In this document: piece after piece, positions 32,812 through 44,320 of the stretch
How positions within the stretch are numbered: position 1 is the stretch's first letter
Layout of the letters: each line of letters starts with the position of its first letter
Assembly (NCBI RefSeq): GCF_016801865.2
Contig: NC_068939.1
Span: 62,651,273 to 62,715,272 of the forward strand
Direction of reading: 5' to 3'
Origin: Culex pipiens pallens
Taxonomy: Eukaryota; Arthropoda; Insecta; Diptera; Culicidae
DNA: 64,000 nt
Notes under the pieces: generated by a model
What the model was told of the DNA's origin: nothing
Databases searched by the model: none
The model's input: the letters and a program-made list of their open reading frames with translations, nothing else
Translations under genes and position numbers: made by a program

Positions 32812-33130
32812 AAACAAAGTATGTAATTGCTTAAGGGGTTACATACATGTAGGAAATCACAAAATTTAATACTACAGACCATTTACTAAAACCTCTAAAA
32901 TATGATTTTAAATCACTCCTGATAGCTAAATCTCAGCAATGATACAACCAAATGTCTTAAAATTACAAAAAGATAAAAATTAATTTTTTAATGTGTGCTC
33001 ACACCAACATCTGACATTTTTGAAGATTTACGTGTATGTTACCCCTCAATTCAAATAAATAAGCAAAAAGTTAAAAATACAAATTTCTTGAAATGATTTT
33101 TGATTTTCCATGACTAAAATTTAAACAATA
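32812..33130. other. AT-rich sequence, no gene
   Basis: Nothing is recognised between the (CATA)n tail and the TA before the next element. Confidence 0.4.
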
Positions 33131-34622
33131 GGGTAGAGGACCCAGAAATCGCCCACTTTATAGTGGCAATCTAGGAAATTTGATGAGAATTTGATGAAAA
33201 TTTATGGTTTTTGGTTCTATTTGTTGTAGAACGTTGATAAACTATTTGATTTTAAGTTTCCACAAGGTTTTTTATCATTTACATGTTCATTTTTGATAAA
33301 ATTTTGCGTTTTAATAAAGTGCTCTGAAGAGCCTATTTTCGCCCCCCTAAATCCAATTTTCGCCCACCCTTGGAACCAGTTTTCGCCCACGACAAAAATC
33401 AAGAAATCAAATGAAATTATGACACAAAGCTAAGCAAATATGGTCGCCTTTTGATACACAACATGTTCCCGAAGCTAAATTTCATTGATGTGCACATATT
33501 TTGTCGTACATATTATAATTTGAGGTTCAAAAAATCCTAGGAGTTTTTTTTCAGATATCCTACTTATTTTAAGATTCTCTGTTTATAGAGTTATCTACGT
33601 GCGCATGTATTGCGTGTACGTACACGAAAAAAAGTGAGGTTAAATTTGGTACCGGTCATCAAAACAAATGGTGTGCTAGTGTGTGTGAGATCGGGCTTAG
33701 ATAGCTCTATTATAACTAAAACCAAAACATGTTCTCACTCTCACTAAAAAAATATGACTGAATCAAAATTTGTGATAGAACTCATGTGTCCCTGTTCACC
33801 CAAGATAAGGGCACACAGTTACAATTAGCCACATGTTGTTGTTGATTTTGTTAGGGGAGCTTTAAGCCTATGGGTCATTTGCTCCCAAATTGACTCAATA
33901 TAAAACATCGAGTACCTCTTAATAAAAAATATTAAAGCACATGTGTAACTACATCTCCATCCTCTGCTTAATTTGTTCTCCTATGTACCAGTAAACTTTT
34001 ACAACATTTGAACCAAAACCCCTTATGAATGAAAGTAATTAAAATGATTATTTAACCTTTAACAATAATCTAGAATATTCCAAATATATTTTCAAGCGCA
34101 TTTCGCTACGATTAGAAAAGATTTTTTGGTAAACGAAAACTGGTTCTAGATAAAATCTTTAAACACAAAACTAGATTTCGCCCTGGTCGAAAATTGGATC
34201 GAATGTTTTTTGATGACCCCAGAAATCGCCCACTTTATTTTATTGAAATAACCTTTGGTAAACGTTTAAAACAGGTAAATCACTAGATTTTCATGAAGTT
34301 CAGACATACAGTGAACTAATGAATTATTCATTCACATTATTTTCGGACAAAATGAGTTGTTTTCCCTCATTAATATTATTACCCGCTGTAGTCTAAATTG
34401 ACAAAAATATGGCGGCTGCAGTAAGGCTTTTTTTTAAAAGCTTATAAAAACTTAATAAACAATAGAAATTCATTAGGAAAGTTTCAAGTAGTTCTAGAAA
34501 TGAATGAATATGTAAACCTGCATAATAAATTTAACCAAAAAACGGTATGAGTTTGCTAAATACAGATTAAATCCAGTAGGTGGGCGAAAACTGGAGCAGG
34601 GCGAAAACTGGGTCCTTTACCC
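33131..34622 (+). mobile_element. GGGTAGAGGACCCAG element, copy A
   Basis: The ends GGGTAGAGGACCCAG and CTGGGTCCTTTACCC are inverted repeats with one mismatch. TA is present on each side. Internally it aligns along its length, in reverse, with copy B at 38322-40066. Both ends are followed by related phrases (aaatcgcccac on the left, ttttcgccc on the right). It carries a nested insertion at about 33587-33709 that B lacks, and it lacks the nested element present in B. There is no transposase frame. Confidence 0.75.
33587..33709. mobile_element. Small inverted-repeat insertion inside copy A
   Basis: AGAGTTATCTA at the left is matched by TAGATAGCTCT at the right with one mismatch. The empty site can be read in copy B (gattctctgtctattataac, reversed), so this segment of about 123 bp was inserted in A or lost from B. 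The flanking bases are TAT/AT, so a TA-type duplication is possible. Confidence 0.55.
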
Positions 34623-36884
34623 TATTACCTCAGGTTGGAAAGAGAAATTATGTGTTGTGTTTAGTCAATTCATTCTGAAATATTTTAAAAAACAATTTCA
34701 ATTTGTTTTCGAAACAGAACTAGTCATGATATACAGTGTAAACTAGCAGAATATCGGTTCAAAAAATTACAAATAAGATTATTCAATAAAAATAATTATC
34801 TGTTAAATCATCATTTTTGACGCAATAATGAGTTAGTTTAAGTTCATTCATTACGATTGACGGTTGCTCAATGCTGCAAGACTAATGTTTTAATTGAATT
34901 TCATATCTTTCCCGTGCAGTAAACTTGCCCCGCAAGTAACTGCCAAACTCCACGATGACTGTCAAAAAGAGGGAAGGAGCTCTGTCAAACTTTTCGCCAA
35001 CCAATTCCAGCTATGATAACTTTCACTCCCGTTCCATTTATCAGCTTCCAGACTTGTGCTTCGTGACTTTTGCCGCTCGAACCCGCATTTATTTGACAAT
35101 GAAATGAATTTATACAACTGAATGGAGACCCAGCACCCTCCACCCTCAACCCAGCCTGCCCAACGTCCTCCGGAAATGTCGGGTTTCTCCTCAAAAGGGT
35201 GGGCTTGCCCAGCTCTAGGCAGAGATTTACGGAGGTCTGATGGGGTGCAAATTAACAAGTAAACATTTCCGAGAGTGTCCTTTCTTCCCCTCCTCCCCCT
35301 GTAAGTAGAGACAATTCAGACCGTTGTCAATGTCGAAATTCGCACTCCACGTGTGGGGATCTGCTCAGCTAGTGCGAGCTTCCTTACATACGTGTGATTA
35401 ATCTTTTTGGCCCCACCATCGCGTTGAAAAGGGTTAAGTTTTAAGTTTGGCAAGATTTGTTCGCCTGGAAGTTGAAGGAACTATTTCCGGATCTTTAAGA
35501 TTCGTTACGAAGGAGGAAGTCTAGCTTTGCGAGAATCCCAACCAAATAAACAACATGCATTTGCAGGCAATTTCATTCCGCAAGTTGCCGATAAATCGTT
35601 GACGGGAAACTTTTGCATCGTGGTAAACTCCCACTGCCATGGGCTAAGTAGGTTCAGAGTCACAGTGGGGTTGACGAGTATTCAATTTCCTTTCCGTTGA
35701 AAAATAAAAAGTAAACATCTAAATATAATTCCCTTGCAAAACATTTCAGATGGAGTTTCAAACGGAAATATTAAAATATGATTAATTTTACCAACAAAAC
35801 AACCCACTGTGCCGTGGTTACTAGCGAGGAAAACGGCAAACAGACCAAAGAAAACTAATTTCATCGACGAGAAAGTTCAATATGAATTTGACTTTCTTCA
35901 TCATCTTCGTCGTCATGGAACGCCTCAGTTTAGGGTCTTGCTCCGAATTCATTCAGAAACATTCAGATGAAAATATTCTATATCTGGTCAATTTTAAACA
36001 TTTTAAACACAAATTATGATAATTTCTTTTAAAAATTTGAAAAATACCGTACCTCAATAAATTAAAAAAAATTATCTGAAAATTGTTCAAACTGGCATTT
36101 ACCCTATTTATAGACTTCCGGGTTGAAACCACCCCCTTTTGGCTTGACTTTCCTGCTAGGCAACGCGAAACGCACCAAGATTGGAATATCGTTTCTAGAC
36201 AGACATCATCAGCAAGACTCCGGCCGTCGGTAGGTTTATTCTGGCTGTGGAAAACTTGTTTGGGTTTGATGAAGAGCGTTTTCATATAGAGTTGCATTTT
36301 GTGCTGTATGGTTGCGGTTTATTGACAATCCCGCGGGAGGAAAAGGAGGAGGAGGAGGAGTTAGGCGGTTATCTTCCGCTCGAAATAGCAAACGGAGTTA
36401 TTTTATGTTATTTTCAAACCACGCAGTGCAAGTTTTGCTATTTGCAATTGGTTGCAAGGAGAATTGCGAGGGAAGTCTCTAACGAGTTTGTTCATTTCAT
36501 GACGACATCTTCAACCAACAATTAGTTGGTTCGATTCAATTTATATTAAACTTGCAACTCCAGGCGGCACATAGAATATGTTCTAATGCATCATTCGAGA
36601 CTTAAATTTCACTAAAGTATTGTTTTACTTTGGCCGCCAATTATCCAATTGCCCTTTGAAATTGCCGTGACGAAGATTTGGTGGCGAACAGAAAAACGCG
36701 TTTTTCTCGTGTTACTTGATTTAATTATGGGCAGAAAAATGCGAAAAACGTGTTGAATTCAGATTACTCATGCATGTTAAACATGCTCTAATGTTTAAAC
36801 ATCCTTTTTACTTTTCGAAAATCTTGTAGAACATTTGTAAATTCTTAAAAGGAGAAAAAAAAATTAAAAAACAAAACAAACAAT
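34623..36884. other. Moderate-complexity host-like DNA, no gene supported
   Basis: From about 34900 to 36540 the DNA is GC-richer and free of window repeats. Short frames on both strands (for example 98 codons at 34962-35258, minus, and 92 codons at 36247-36525, plus) have no domain. A GGA-rich run lies at 36338-36361. Probably intronic or intergenic host sequence. Confidence 0.35.
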
Positions 36885-37087
36885 TAGGGCAAACATGTGC
36901 ACTAATTAAAAAAAAAACAACGACTATTTTCAAAAAAGTCACCTAAAAATTTATTTAATTTGAAAACGGTGCAATTTTTCAAAAATTCACCCGAGTACTT
37001 TTTGATTGCGAATTCGATTTTACATTGAAAAATTAAGTGGACAAATTTCTGCGACTAATATTTCGATTTATTGAAAAAATCAGTATT
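36885..37087. repeat. Fragment of the 6947-9614 palindrome family
   Basis: The string of blocks gcaaacatgtgcac, 'actattttcaaaaaagtcac', gaaaacggtgca, gagtactttttgattgc, gattttac.t.gaaaaat and aaaaaatcagtatt matches 8950-9150 in the same order and orientation. No termini are present. Confidence 0.65.
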
Positions 37088-37597
37088 AGGGCGTCTCAAA
37101 AAAATGAAAAGTTGTCAAATCTTTGGTGTTCACCCCTAGAATGATACCTTAGGATGTCAGGAACAATGTTTACATACAACAAAAAAATCCCAAAAATGGG
37201 TCACAACTCGCGCGCGGAGCTTGAATGAAAAAAGTGCAGTTTTCGAGTATTTTTCAGAAATGCGCGTAACAATCATACTAAAAAATTTCCAATTTGGTCG
37301 CCTTGGGCTTAAAGTTATAGTTTAATGTCCCCTGAACAAATTTCTGTACAGACATGGTCCATAAAAGCTTGTGTTTGGGCATGGCAGGGCGTTTTAGGGA
37401 GAAAAAGTTGTATTTTTCAGCTAAAAAATTTAAAAAAAATAACTCCGCCAAAACGAGCCAAAAAATTGCAGCCAAAACAAATGCAATCAGCTTATAGAAA
37501 ATTTTACGGAGATCATTTTGCTTTTTTTAACATTCAATTTATGTCCACGCAAAGCCGAGGTATTGGCATGGGCTACTATGATTACAAATGAGAAGGC
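37088..37597. other. Unclassified, repeat-like text
   Basis: This has the texture of decayed mosquito repeats but matches nothing else in the window. An 88-codon plus frame at 37325 has no domain. Confidence 0.3.
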
Positions 37598-37601
37598 ATA
37601 T

Positions 37602-38316
37602 GGGTAATTCTCCGCCAACTCACACAGCAGTTGCCCCGAGCTCTCTTCGATTGGCGTGAAACTTTGTTCTAAGGGGTAACTTTTGTCCCTGATCACGAAT
37701 CCGAGGTCCGTTTTTTGATATCTCGTGACGGAACTTTTTTTTCGTAAAATCGCGATAACTCGTGATGTTTATAAGCAAACCCCTTATGTCTATGTATTGA
37801 AATTTTTGTTATTATCTGCTCTACAACTTTGTAGAACATTGTTACACTCTAAAAAATAACCCTGCAAAGTTAGAAAAAACACGAAATTTTAAAATGAAAA
37901 AATTTGTTCTAAATGAAAAAATGACTGGGTCTGGGTCAATGTAGATTCGAAAAGTACATTAAATTTTCCATAAAATGACATGTTCCAAAATTTTTTACAG
38001 TCGAGTAACGGAAAATGGGATAATTTTTAAAACGTTTTTAGTGTTTTTTTCGATGAAAAATACGTTTTTACGGAATTCTGAGTACGCCATCAAATCGGGC
38101 GTCTAATTTTACATAAAAGTCCCTTTGACACCAAATTTCTATCTCATCACCGTTTCAGACTGCAAATTATTGAAAAACACCTCTTTTTTCGCATGTTCAA
38201 AAATGGAAGGGGTCGTACCGTCCCTCCGTCACGAGATATCAAAAAACGTTTCACGCAAATCGAAGGGGGGTCGGGCAACTTTTCCCGATTTCGTGTGAGT
38301 TGGTAGAAAATTACCC
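37602..38316. mobile_element. GGGTAATTCTCC MITE, complete reference copy
   Basis: The left end GGGTAATTCTCCGCCAACTC is matched at the right by gtgtgagttggtagaaaatt followed by accc, which is inverted. ATAT flanks both sides (37598-37601 and 38317-38320). The outer ~110 bp pair (cagttgcccc, cgattggcgtgaaac, ttgatatctcgtgacg). Inside are tcgaaaagtacattaaattt and ccataaaatgacatgt. There is no transposase. Other copies or pieces lie at 990, 24997, 43347 and 63422. Confidence 0.7.
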
Positions 38317-39570
38317 ATATAGGGTAGAAGACCCAGTTTTCGCCCTGCTCCAGTTTTCGCCCACCTACTGGATTTAATCTGTATTTAGCAAACTCATACC
38401 GTTTTTTGGTTGAATTTATTATGCAGGTTTACATATTCATTCATTTCAAGTACTAATTGAAACTTTCCTAATGAATTTCTATTGTTTATTAAGGTTTTAT
38501 AAGCTTTTCAAAAAAAGCCTTACTGCAGCCGCCATATTTTTTTCAATTTAGACTACAGCGGGTAAACAACTCATTTTGTCCGAAAATAATGTGAATGAAT
38601 AATTCATTAGTTCACTGTATGTCTGAATTTCATGAAAATTTAGTAATTTACCTGTTTTAAACGTTTACCAAAGGTTATTTCAATAAAATAAAGTGGGCGA
38701 TTTCTGGGGTCATGAAAAAACATTCGATCCAATTTTCGACCAGGGCGAAATCTAATATTGTGTTTTAAGATTTTATCTGGAACCAGTTTTCGTTTACCAT
38801 AAAAACTTTTCTAATCGCAGCGAAATGTGCTTGAATATATATTTGGAGCATTCTAGATTATTTTTAAAGGTTAAATAATTATTTTGATTACTTTCATTCA
38901 TAAGGGGTTTTGGTTCAAATGTTGTAAAAGTTTGCTAGTACAAAGGAGAACAAATTAAGCAGAGGATGGAGAAGTAGTTACACATGTGCTTTAATATTTT
39001 TATTAAGAGGTACTCGATTCGATTCGGGAGCAAATGACCCATAAGGTTAAAGATCCCCTAACAAAATCAACAACAACATGGAGCTAGTTGTAACTGTGTG
39101 CCCTTATCTTGGGTGAACAGGGATACATGAGTTCTATCGCAAATTTTGATTCAGTCATATTTTTTTAGTGAGAGTGAGAACATGTTTTGGTTTTAGTTAT
39201 AATAGACAGAGAATCTCAAAATAAGTAGGATATCTGAAAAAAAAACTTCCGGGATTTTTTGAACCGCAATTTATAATATGTACGACAAAATATGTGCACA
39301 TCAATGAAATTTAGCTTCGGGAACATGTTGTGTATCAATAGGAGACCATATTTGCTTAGCTTTGTGTCATAATTTCATTTGATTTCTTGATTTTTGTCGT
39401 GGGCGAAAACTGGTTCCAAGGGTGGGCGAAAATTGGATTTAGGGGGGCGAAAATAGACTCTTCAGAGCACTTTATAAAAACGCAAAATTTTATCAAAAAT
39501 GAATATGTAAATGATAAAAACCTTGTGGAAACTTAAAATCAAATAGTTTATCAACGTTCTACAACAAATA

Positions 39571-39989
39571 CACCCAAAACTGGGCAGTGCTAGTCCGAGA
39601 GAATAATGGCCTCGAGACGAGACAATAGTGGTACCATTTACGGACACAGAGAACTCAGCTCGAGATGGGCGAAAGAATAATTCTCTCGAGGTTCATTTGC
39701 AAAAAAGTTCATCCGTCAAAACAAAAAACCAAAAGTGACAACTACGGGAATCGAACTATTGACCTTTGGCATACTAACCCAATGACTTAAATGCCTCGGC
39801 CGCCCCAGCTTAGTGTCTAAAGAGTGTTCAGATGTCGATGTATGACACTTGTAGAAGATTTATTGTATCAATCCACGAATGAACTCATTTTCATGGTGGT
39901 GTGAGTTGGTAGAACTATTCTCTCGATTTTGGCGCTGAGCCCTCAATAAATTTTGAGGGAACGATTCTCTCGACTCGGAATTTTGGGTG
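39571..39989. mobile_element. CACCCAAAA MITE nested in copy B, carrying a tRNA-like segment
   Basis: CACCCAAAAC (39571) and TTTTGGGTG (ending 39989) are short inverted repeats, with TA on both sides. Copy A gives the empty site (caacaaata|gaaccaaaaac when reversed), so the insertion and its TA duplication are directly visible. The interior repeats ctctcga-type words, and a tRNA-like sequence lies at 39743-39806. Confidence 0.75.
39743..39806 (-). repeat. tRNA-like segment with intact box B
   Basis: Read on the minus strand it runs ggggcggccgaggcatttaa to the box B AGTTCGATTCC (39747-39757; 10 of 11 match GGTTCGANTCC), preceded by ggtcaat. About 64 nt are tRNA-like, but the anticodon stem does not fold cleanly, so it is not a functional tRNA. 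It is probably a SINE head captured by, or giving rise to, the surrounding MITE. Confidence 0.5.
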
Positions 39990-40066
39990 TAGAACCAAAA
40001 ACCATAAATTGTCATCAAATTTCCTAGATTGCTACTATAAAGTGGGCGATTTCTGGGTCCTCTACC

Positions 40067-41160
40067 TATTTTGGATATTTTTATTTTGCTCGCTCAAAAA
40101 CGATATTTGTTAATAACATTTCATGATAAAACATGAGATTTTCTCTCAATGCGACGTCAATTCTACAATTTTTAAATTAAATGATATTCTGCCTCCCCTT
40201 CACTATTCATAATTTTCTGATTATTATCTGCCAGATTTTTCCAGATTTTTAATCGATTTTACAATTTTTGACCTGGTAACCCTGCCCACCCTCTTGGACT
40301 TTGGTCAGAGTCGGGGGACATAAACTTCAAAAAGTATTTTTCACTGCCTTATTTTGACCTATAGGGGTATGGGTGTTGGAGGCTGTTGCAAAAAGATATT
40401 TAGGTTTTATAAAAATCCATTTGCAACAGTAATTTTCAAAAGCTATGAGAAAAAATCAATGTCTATGGCACATTTTGAAGTGCTTCAAAAGATCTTTCAA
40501 ATGCATCTAAGAGAGTTGGAATTGATGAAGCTTGACGAAAATGCGAGCAATTTTAAGATTTTTAATGTTTTTTGGACCTCAAACTTCAAAACCCGTTTTA
40601 CCCCACTTCTCTTTGTCGTAGAGGGCTCATATTTGGCATTTCATGTATAGACAAACAAACGTTGAAAGTTTCATCCAAATTGGAGCACCTCGATACGACC
40701 TCTAGAACAAACCGAGCAATGTATACAATAACTGCATCTTAGGATTGAAGGATTTGAACTAATTAAAGTTTGTTTAAAGTGCAAAGAGTGCGTCAACAAA
40801 ATTGTGATATATAATTATAGTTCAAATGTAAGCCAATTTTTAAATAGTCTTTTTGAATTTGAATTCACATACATTTGAATTTACATAGCTTCCCTTCCGT
40901 TTACCTTACAAATAAATCCCTCGCTGATGCAAAACGAAAAATCAGTCTGCAAAAATCGACAAAAGAAAAATAATACGAACTGAAAAACCTTGGGACCTAC
41001 AAAGCAATAGTGAAGCAATCAGGGTTCGATTTGCAGGTCGCTCTTTTTCCGCCAACTTTTCACGGGAGAGTTTTATTTTCCTTTTTTTTCAATATACCCT
41101 CCTTCATTATTTCGCATTTCGCTTCGACTGGACTTTTTTTCCTCCGTTTTTTGATTTTAT
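40067..41160. other. Decayed repeat DNA, no gene
   Basis: 40365-40405 (gggtatgggtgttggaggctg, then ttgcaaaaagata) is similar, inverted, to 43750-43790, showing a shared dispersed repeat. The rest is unclassified. Confidence 0.35.
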
Positions 41161-41394
41161 TTTCTCGTTGATTTTTTACGGACCAAGAAAACAGCAAACG
41201 CTAGCCAGACATCGGTGGGTTCAAAGGATTTTTCTAGCCCTGTGAAGCAGAAATTTCCGCCGCTGAGGAGCTGGTCTAGAGTGGCGGTGGTGGTGGTGGT
41301 AAAATCCCGAAGTGGTGCGCAGAAAACAGCCATCCATTAAAGAAGAAATCTGGTTCAAAGAGCGAAAATCAGCGCCCGGAAGGCCAGCCACCAG
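41161..41394 (+). other. Possible non-coding exon (5'UTR-like)
   Basis: A purine-rich, GC-balanced block (accaagaaaacagcaaacgc, gtgaagcagaaatttccgcc, a (GGT)n run, gcgcccggaaggccagccac) ends ACCAG|GTAGAGTAAC, a plausible plus-strand donor after 41394. It resembles the 18.06-18.72 kb block in texture. No start codon with a long frame is present. This is speculative without transcript data. Confidence 0.28.
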
Positions 41395-43346
41395 GTAGAG
41401 TAACCCTTGGCGTGCGAAATTGCGAAGGTACGATTCTTGTCGATTTTATATCAAATATCTACCGGCGGCGACGACGGTGAAAAGGTACTCTCTTAAAAGT
41501 GCTCCAAAGCCCCTCTGTTGCTGCTGTTGGCAGCTCGTTTTGAAATCAAAAGCGTCTCTGATCTCTCGACAGGACAGGGGAAAAAACTTCAAGGTGAAGC
41601 ATCGGGCTTGCTTCATATGAATCAACAAGGAATGCTTGCGAGGAAGTGGAACGGGCTCTAGTTTCATTCATTATTTGGTTTTGTCTGACTGGCTGACCCT
41701 GATGTTCAAGATCAATTCGGAAGCAATATTACGCTGTCTTACTTAACTGAATTTTTCGATATTTGAATTTATAAAATAATTTTTAGGCTAAACATCCAAA
41801 ATCAATCAATCAATCAATAAATTTTCATGTTCAATTTTGACCTTTTGACTAATTGCTGTTCTTCATAATTGTCTAGTCACTCTTTCGATTTTTCAGTGTT
41901 TTTCGCAATTAAAGTCACAACAACCCAGTCAACTCAATCGGAATTTTAATGAAGGGCCCTGATGGTAATATTCATCAGGAAATGGTGACAGATTTTGTGT
42001 CAAAAAAATGATTAATTTTACCCCAGAAAATGATGAATTTTCATCAGTCGCTAGTATTCATTTAGGCTCTTTCCTCTCTGAGCAAATTCGTGTGTGGCTC
42101 GGGTCTTCGGACGGAGTATGTAAAGAAATGATGACCATTTTTTATATTATAAGGGACAGCACCGAAGATTATACCAATTTTGACCACCCTAATGTACATT
42201 GTACTAAGTAGGACCCATTTGAAAAATGACAATATTTAAACCACGAAATAATCCAAACAAAAAAAAAATAAAAAATACTTGTTAATCTCTAGAACAATTG
42301 AAACATGACAATTAAATCATCATACGCAGCCAAAATTGTGAAATAATTAATACATATATTGGAATGATTGAAAACCGATGGTATTTTTAACAACCAGCAA
42401 AAAATAAATAAGGCTTACACAAATGTGGGCGCACCTTGGCATTCACCATTCGTAACAACATCTGATCCGTGTGCTCATATTTGTTTCTCCATTTTCCCTC
42501 CGATAATTAATATGTTCACCAGGGTGGAGATTAATGTCCCACACAAACCGTCCGGAACCAGTTTTCATCGGTTTCACCGCAACATTAATTTGCTCCCCAT
42601 TTATTCAGTTTGGTCCATCTCGCTCGAGGCCCATATTAATTTAAATTTTTACGTTTTAAAACATTAACACCTTTTTCCCCGAAGGACGGCAAAAAACAAC
42701 TACCCATACATAAGTTCGTTTTACATTCCAATATCCTCGTCTATAACTTCCATTCTTTTGCCCAATCCTCAATTTTCCCTCCCCCACCAATGAATCCATT
42801 TCGGTCACTTTATCAGCTTCGAAGCTTTTAACAGTAATCCCTTGTCCCACATGGGAGCTGGAAAGAGCTTTTTGCATACGATCGTCTCCCAGCACTTTTC
42901 CACCAGTTTTTTTCCATGTTGGACTCGGCTTTACCTTACTTTAAATTACGGTATCCCCTCATTTAGCCCCTCTTTACTTTTGCTGAAATCCCCCACTCCC
43001 AACCCTTCGGGGGAAATTGTGTCGTCGTTTAATTTTAAATCACTTCTACTTTTCCTTCCGAAAGGCACACTGCAAATATTTGCCCAACTGCTTTATTTAC
43101 CCTTTTTGCGCAATTATTCAATTACGGCTGTTTGTAATTATGAAAGCAAACGGTACCCCGCCGCAGAGCTTGGGAGTTCGCATCTCCATTGCAGTGTAAA
43201 CTTGAGGGTTGGAAAAACTTTGATGGTTTGTAAATGAGAGGGACATTGTTGCCGTTGGGTTTGGGGAATTGGGTAAAAGTAATATGAAAGTTTTGCATTG
43301 TGGATTGAGCTAAGTGCGGTCGCTATAACGTTTTTTTGGCCAAATG
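41395..43346. other. Host-like sequence with a MITE fragment, no gene supported
   Basis: 41961-42050 (gatggtaatattcatcagga, then aatggtgacagatttt) is an internal fragment of the CACAGAAAAAAAAT MITE. 42400-43250 is GC-richer, with frames up to 131 codons (42842-43237) that lack any recognisable domain. Confidence 0.35.
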
Positions 43347-43655
43347 CAAATTCTCTGCCAACTCACACGAAATAGGATATAGATGCCCCGATCCCAATTT
43401 GATGGCGTAATCAGAATTCCGAAAAAAAAACCTATTCATAATTGAAAAAAAAATATCAAAAATTGTTTCAAAAATTCTACAATTTTTCATGACTTGACTG
43501 TACATGTCATTTTGAGGGAAATTTAATGTACTTTCTGAATCTGCAAAAACTCAGAAGTGTTGTTCTTCTATTTAGAACAAAATTATTCATTTTAAAATAT
43601 AAGATTTTTTTTGTAATTTCATAGGGTTATTTTTTTGAGTGTATCAATGCCAAAT
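43347..43655. repeat. Degenerate GGGTAATT-family MITE fragment
   Basis: Blocks ctctgccaactcacac, gatgccccgat, gcgtaatcagaattccgaaa, gtacatgtcattttgaggga and aatttaatgtactttctgaa match the 24997 and 37602 copies. It is missing one arm. Confidence 0.5.
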
Positions 43656-44320
43656 GTCATAGGCGACTGGGATCGGTTTGACTTTTTGTCATAGCTTTAT
43701 AAACAAAGCTTTACAAATTGCTGTTAAACATTGATTATTTTGTAAATCCCTATATCTTTTTGCAACAGCCTTCAACACCCTTACTCCCTCAAGTCAAAAG
43801 TTAGGACATTTCATGGACTATAAGTAAAAAGTAAACTTAATTTTTCCCATGACTGGACTATAAGCCTACCGAATTAACTTACCAATCAAATACCAATTTT
43901 TAACATAGTTTAATGATTTTTCTATAGCAACCTTTGAACACCTTTAACTTTTGCCTTGTATGTCAACAATACAGCACTTTTTGGGTTCAATTTTGATATT
44001 TTTATGTTATTCCTCGTAAAATTACACACTAGTGTGAGATATTGGAGTGACAAATTTGGTTTGAAAACAATTTTATACGAATAATCTTTTAAAAAATCCA
44101 GATTTTTTTGTCATTTAATTCATTTAATCATTTTATAAAATGATTCCAAATAAACTTCAAAAATTTAAAGAATGCAGGATAATTTAAGCAGTTTTCAATT
44201 CATTGTTCTTCACACATCTTTTATATTTCTTGTGGTAATTTTTTCATTTTTTGATAATTATTTGCATTTCAAACATTTAGTCATGCAAAAAAGTATATCT
44301 GAATAGTTATGCATTGCTTA
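43656..44320. other. Decayed dispersed repeats, no gene
   Basis: 43735-43830 and 43920-43990 match, inverted, pieces at 40360-40410 and 2300-2360 respectively. The rest is AT-rich. Confidence 0.35.

Larger units (their letters stand above)
38322..40066 (-). mobile_element. GGGTAGA.GACCCAG element, copy B (inverted to copy A)
   Basis: It begins GGGTAGAAGACCCAG with TA before it and ends CTGGGTCCTCTACC with TA after it. The interior matches copy A in reverse order (tggatttaatctgtatttagc near 38370 against 34560; gtgggcgatttctggg near 40045 against 33140). It abuts the MITE at 37602-38316 with only the ATATA junction between them. It contains a nested 419-bp MITE. There is no transposase. Confidence 0.75.

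Noticed and set aside
42842..43237. 131-codon plus-strand frame
   Set aside because: Leu/Phe/Ser-rich with no recognisable domain, hydrophobic pattern or splice support.
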